Shown in pieces: positions 60,173 to 64,000 of a stretch of DNA of 64,000 nucleotides. Below the pieces are notes generated by a model that was given only the letters and a program-made list of their open reading frames with translations, was not told where the DNA came from and searched no databases. The stretch spans positions 3,404,824 to 3,468,823 of the forward strand of contig CAJNOP010000011.1 of NCBI GenBank assembly GCA_905250075.1, in the 5' to 3' direction. Position numbers and translations under genes: made by a program. Source of the DNA: Rotaria sp. Silwood1 (Eukaryota > Rotifera > Eurotatoria > Philodinida > Philodinidae). Within the stretch, counting starts at the first letter, position 1, and the number at the start of each line of letters is the position of its first letter.

Positions 60173-62561
60173 TTTGATAATGAACAAAAAACCTCTTTTT
60201 TTTTCTTTTTTGTTTTTCTTTATTATTAATCGTGATTATTTTTTGTTTTTTTGAAATATATTTCACGCTCCGGTGCTTTTATGTTGTGTTATATAGCAAA
60301 CAAACAAAAACAAAAAAGGATTTTTTTTTTCTTCACATTTTGTTGAATTAAACTTGTGCTTGTTTGACCATCGAACTATTTGAATCTTATTTGCTTTGTT
60401 TTGTTTTCTTTTTTCCATTTCATTTTTTTTTTCTTCTTCTCTTGTACAGCGAATATACAAAACAACAACATGTGTGGTTTGTTTTCTCTGATTCATCTTT
60501 CGTTTATTGTTCTTGTGCAAGTCTTATTAAGTTGTTTTTTTTGGATTTGTATGCATGCGTACACACAGTTTTCAAGAAAACGATATGAAAAATGTTTAGT
60601 AACGATATTTCATTCGAATGATTCAATTTATATGGGATAAAACAATGATGTAAATTGAATTAAAATTACACAATTCAAGACTTTTGTACTATTGGGAGCA
60701 TGAATGTACAAAATCAAAACAGTATTCTATATGAAATCAGTCAGTTCAACTGCTTGTAAGGTATTAAATAGTGCGAAAGCTCTTCTAGATAATATTTGTT
60801 CATTGCTCAGTTCCTTCTAAGGAACTATTGAGAGTTAGAATCAAAGTTTTCTTCTTATGGAAGCTTGATCAACTATAGAAAAAATTTTACAAAAGTCTAA
60901 AATGTTATTTAGACAGAATTTTTATTTTTATCAATATGAATTTTTACTCAAATGAACTCAAAACAAAATTTGAAATAGTTTTTAATAGTTCAATTCTGTA
61001 GACTAAAGCTAATTCTACAAAAATGTTCGAATAGCCTTTTTGTTTTAGGTGTTAAAAATAAAATTAGGAAATATTTTGTATTTGTAAAATACAACAATTT
61101 TTTGACAAATGTTATTTGAAATAGGAAGTAGTTCTTGATAAAATATGCATCATTTTTTTAGTAATGTGAAATTTTACTTATTCTAATAGTATATTTTGTA
61201 GACAATGGAATATTCGATAGTAATATAGAGAATTAAAATTATTCTTAAATCCAAATTACAAAAACTCAGAATTGTACAAATATCATTTAAGATTCTTTGA
61301 AAAATTGTCCCACAGTTGTCCAAGCTTATGTCAGAAGAAGATTTAGATTCTAACTTATGTCTTCTAAGTGAACGAAAGATGAGCAAACATGATTTATAAA
61401 GACTTCCATATCATAGATTAATTAATATTAATCGAGTATTTATAAAGAATAGATATGATTCTTTCCATTAATTAATTAGTAAAATTCACTCTGACCACTG
61501 TGTTTCTGCGGACTTATATCAATTGATAGAGTTTAAAATTCGAAGTCTTCTAGATTTCACTCTATGCCAAAGTGTCAAATAATTAAATGTTCGGAATAAT
61601 AACATTATGTGTCTTGATGAATGTAGTCAGTTTAATTTCAATAGCAGAGCTACATTTGACTTCATTTTTTAAACATTAATTTTGTTGATATTTAGGCTCA
61701 GAGTAGGATTCACTAGACTCAGCACTTTAAGCTCTATCGACTGGTAGATGATCCAAGTAGAATAGCACTTAGAATGTGTTAGAGAGTATTTTACTTGGTT
61801 TTTCAATCTATTAATTTTAATAGTTTATTTTTAAAATAAAATTTTCAGTATAACAAAACTATAGTAAATCGATGTAGTTTTAAATAAAAACCTCTATCAA
61901 TATTTAACACTACATTTAAGATGATTTTTTATATAAAGAATCGTCTTCGTACAATAAGATTTAATTAAATAGTAGCATCTCATACTTCGAAGCCACAAAA
62001 GCAGAGGGTGTGTATACACACCTCCCCCAAATATTTGACAACTCTTTATTAGCATTCAATAAAACTATCAAAAGCTTTGGAATTTTTTTACTATATCTAT
62101 GGGATATTTTCTTGTAGACTTCTCCCAATCTTGGTACTCTCGTGCAACTTCTATTAATATTTCATTTAAAGCCTAAATCGTATATTGTTAATTGAAATTC
62201 TTATTATAAATATATCAATTGATAATGAACTTCAAACAAATTCATTTGCCGTCGAGTAGCGTCCTCTTTACAATATATTGCAATATATTTTCTTATTGCT
62301 CAGTATTCAGTTGATTACCTAAATCAAGCAGAATAGAGAAAAAAAAATAAATGTTTGTTAAACACAAAAATGGCGATAAGTTGATCGATTCAGTCACCTG
62401 AAACGATTGAATAAATGAATTACTCATTTCTTTTGCATGACATGATTTTTATTCATTTTATTTTTGCGTTTTTTTTAATAGATGTGACCTCATCTTTTGA
62501 TGTAGGTTTTTTTGTTTTGTATTTAATCACGTAACATCAAATTTAATAGAAAAAAAAAGAA
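60173..62561. other. intergenic region between USP32-like and TAO kinase genes
   Basis: The first part is presumably the 3' UTR of the USP32-like gene. The rest is A+T-rich without recognised exons. A perfect 16-base palindrome GGTGTGTATACACACC lies at about 62008-62023. Confidence 0.45.
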
Positions 62562-64000
62562 ATGCCACTGCCTCGTTCAATTAAAGACCTTGTAGAAAAC
62601 GATAGTGAATATGGTAATTTGTTTTCTAAAGAAGATCCTGAAAAATTATTTGTTGATTTACGAGAAATTGGTCATGGAAATTTTGGAGCTGTTTATTATG
62701 TAAGTTCAAATAAAACAAATCTTTATTAAAAATAAATCTATTTATTTAGGCACGAAATTCAGAAACAAATGAAATTGTTGCAATTAAAAAAATGTCTGCT
62801 GGACGAAAACAAAATGCTGAAGTTTGTTTTATGAAATTAAAAAAAGAAATTTTTGTGTAATTTTTATTTTTTTTTTTGAAAATTTAATATCTATTTTTTA
62901 GACATGGCAAGATATTCTAAATGAAATTCGTTTTTTACGTGAACTTAATCATCGTCATTGTATAGCTTATCGGGGATGTTATTTAAAAGAATATACAACA
63001 TGGCTTGCTATGGAATATTGTGTTGGTTCAGCAGCAGATCTTATTGAAGGTTAGAAAAACAAAAATAAATGATAATTGAAATTATATATAAATTTTTATT
63101 TGTTTTTTTTTTAATGAAATTTAGTTCATAAGAAACCTTTAACTGAAGGTGAAATAGCTACGATTGTATGTGATACTTTATCTGCACTTGACTATCTTCA
63201 TTCAATGCATCGAATACATCGTGATATAAAAGCCGGAAATATTCTCTTAACTGAAGATGCTATCGTTAAATTAGGTAATTAAAGTCTATTAGAAATAACT
63301 TATTCGACAGAAGAAATGACAGTCTCATTATTTTTCTTTTATTAGAAGAATACTTTGTTGTTTTCTTTTAACATTTAATACAACTTACGAGGAAACCGTC
63401 TCAGATGTCGAATTTCGATTTTGATGACTTTTTTTCTCTATAGGTATTTTAATAAAAACTATAAAAAGTTTTCAGTTCCTATGATGATTTCATTCTCTAT
63501 ATATGCAAAGTTTCAGATTAAAATTCGATAGTTTAGTCAAATAGTCATAGAAACCTAAATTTTTCTAGGATTTATATACTGAGAAAAGGTATTAAGTTAT
63601 TGAAAAAAAAAACTGAAACCGTCATTTATTCTATCGCCTCTGTCAGATCAAATTTCATTTGTTTTTTCTCTCTTGTCAGCTGATTTTGGTTCTGCTTCAT
63701 TTACAAGTCCAGCAAATAGTTTTGTCGGTACACCGTATGTATCAAAATATATTTATTCATTTAAGACTGTAAAAAAAAAACAAAAGTTTATTTTAAATAG
63801 TTATTGGATAGCACCAGAAGTAATATTAGCTATGGAAAATGGTCAATATGATGGAAAAGTTGATATATGGTCACTTGGTATAACTTGTATTGAACTTGGT
63901 ATGTCTTCATTTAAATTAACATTCTTAATTTTGTTTTTTGTTTTTTGAAATATTTAGCTGAACGTAAACCACCATTATTTAATATGAATCCAATGTCAGC
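62562..64000 (+). CDS. TAO-family Ser/Thr kinase, 5' part (continues beyond the window)
   Basis: Exons: 62562-62699, 62750-62821, 62902-63049, 63125-63274, 63680-63734, 63801-63898, 63958-64000 onward. Frame is open through all joins. The start [10 protein letters not shown] precedes [17 protein letters not shown], diagnostic of TAO kinases. Kinase motifs follow in order: glycine loop [10 protein letters not shown] (37-46), catalytic lysine in VAIKK (59), HRDIKAGN (Asp153), DFG (171-173) in [19 protein letters not shown], then [21 protein letters not shown] and [12 protein letters not shown] kinases are STE20-type MAP3Ks that activate p38/JNK and Hippo signalling. Kinase subdomains beyond [15 protein letters not shown] and the coiled-coil tail lie outside the window. 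All catalytic residues seen are intact. Confidence 0.97.

Overview
The window looks like nuclear DNA of a bdelloid rotifer, most like a Rotaria-type genome (inference). It is strongly A+T-rich by eye. Protein genes are split by many GT-AG introns, mostly about 50-70 bases with a few of 1-3 kb. The intact genes are recognisable metazoan orthologues (TRPC channel, ORP1/2-type lipid transfer protein, USP32-type deubiquitinase, TAO kinase). They sit next to an intronless giant LDLR-A/EGF/seven-helix receptor, a family expanded in bdelloids. No prokaryotic features are present.

Layout. 1-5013: a 1591-residue LDLR-A/EGF/GPCR protein on the minus strand. 5.4-15.1 kb: an accessory island holding a GC-rich imperfect palindrome (5.7-6.1 kb), a hAT-type non-autonomous element with a perfect 8-bp target duplication (6214-6664), a foldback element (7.43-8.06 kb), a broken hAT transposase end (8073-8198), a hAT-like palindromic MITE (8307-8631), a mariner-type MITE flanked by TA (12646-12874) and another long palindrome (14559-15101). 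Between the last two lies a small four-exon gene for a 97-residue secreted peptide precursor (13173-13677), with an N-terminal region resembling NPY/NPF peptides but without the usual amidated end.

16464-29453: a complete 20-exon TRPC4/5/TRP-gamma-like channel gene on the minus strand, with two possible C-termini. 29.5-35.0 kb: non-coding. 34983-36408: a decayed membrane-protein gene. 37575-43414: a complete 11-exon ORP1/ORP2-like gene on the minus strand whose isolated first exon carries an FFAT-like motif. It is head-to-head with a complete 23-exon USP32-like gene (46074-60172, plus strand). The shared upstream region contains a 498-bp palindromic element. From 62562 to the window end lies the 5' part of a TAO-family kinase gene (plus strand).

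The genes do not form one pathway. Several act at membranes: calcium-permeable channel and receptor at the plasma membrane, FFAT-bearing lipid transfer at ER contacts, and a prenylated EF-hand deubiquitinase. Exon joins were read by eye from GT/AG borders and preserved reading frame. All intact gene models stay open across every junction.
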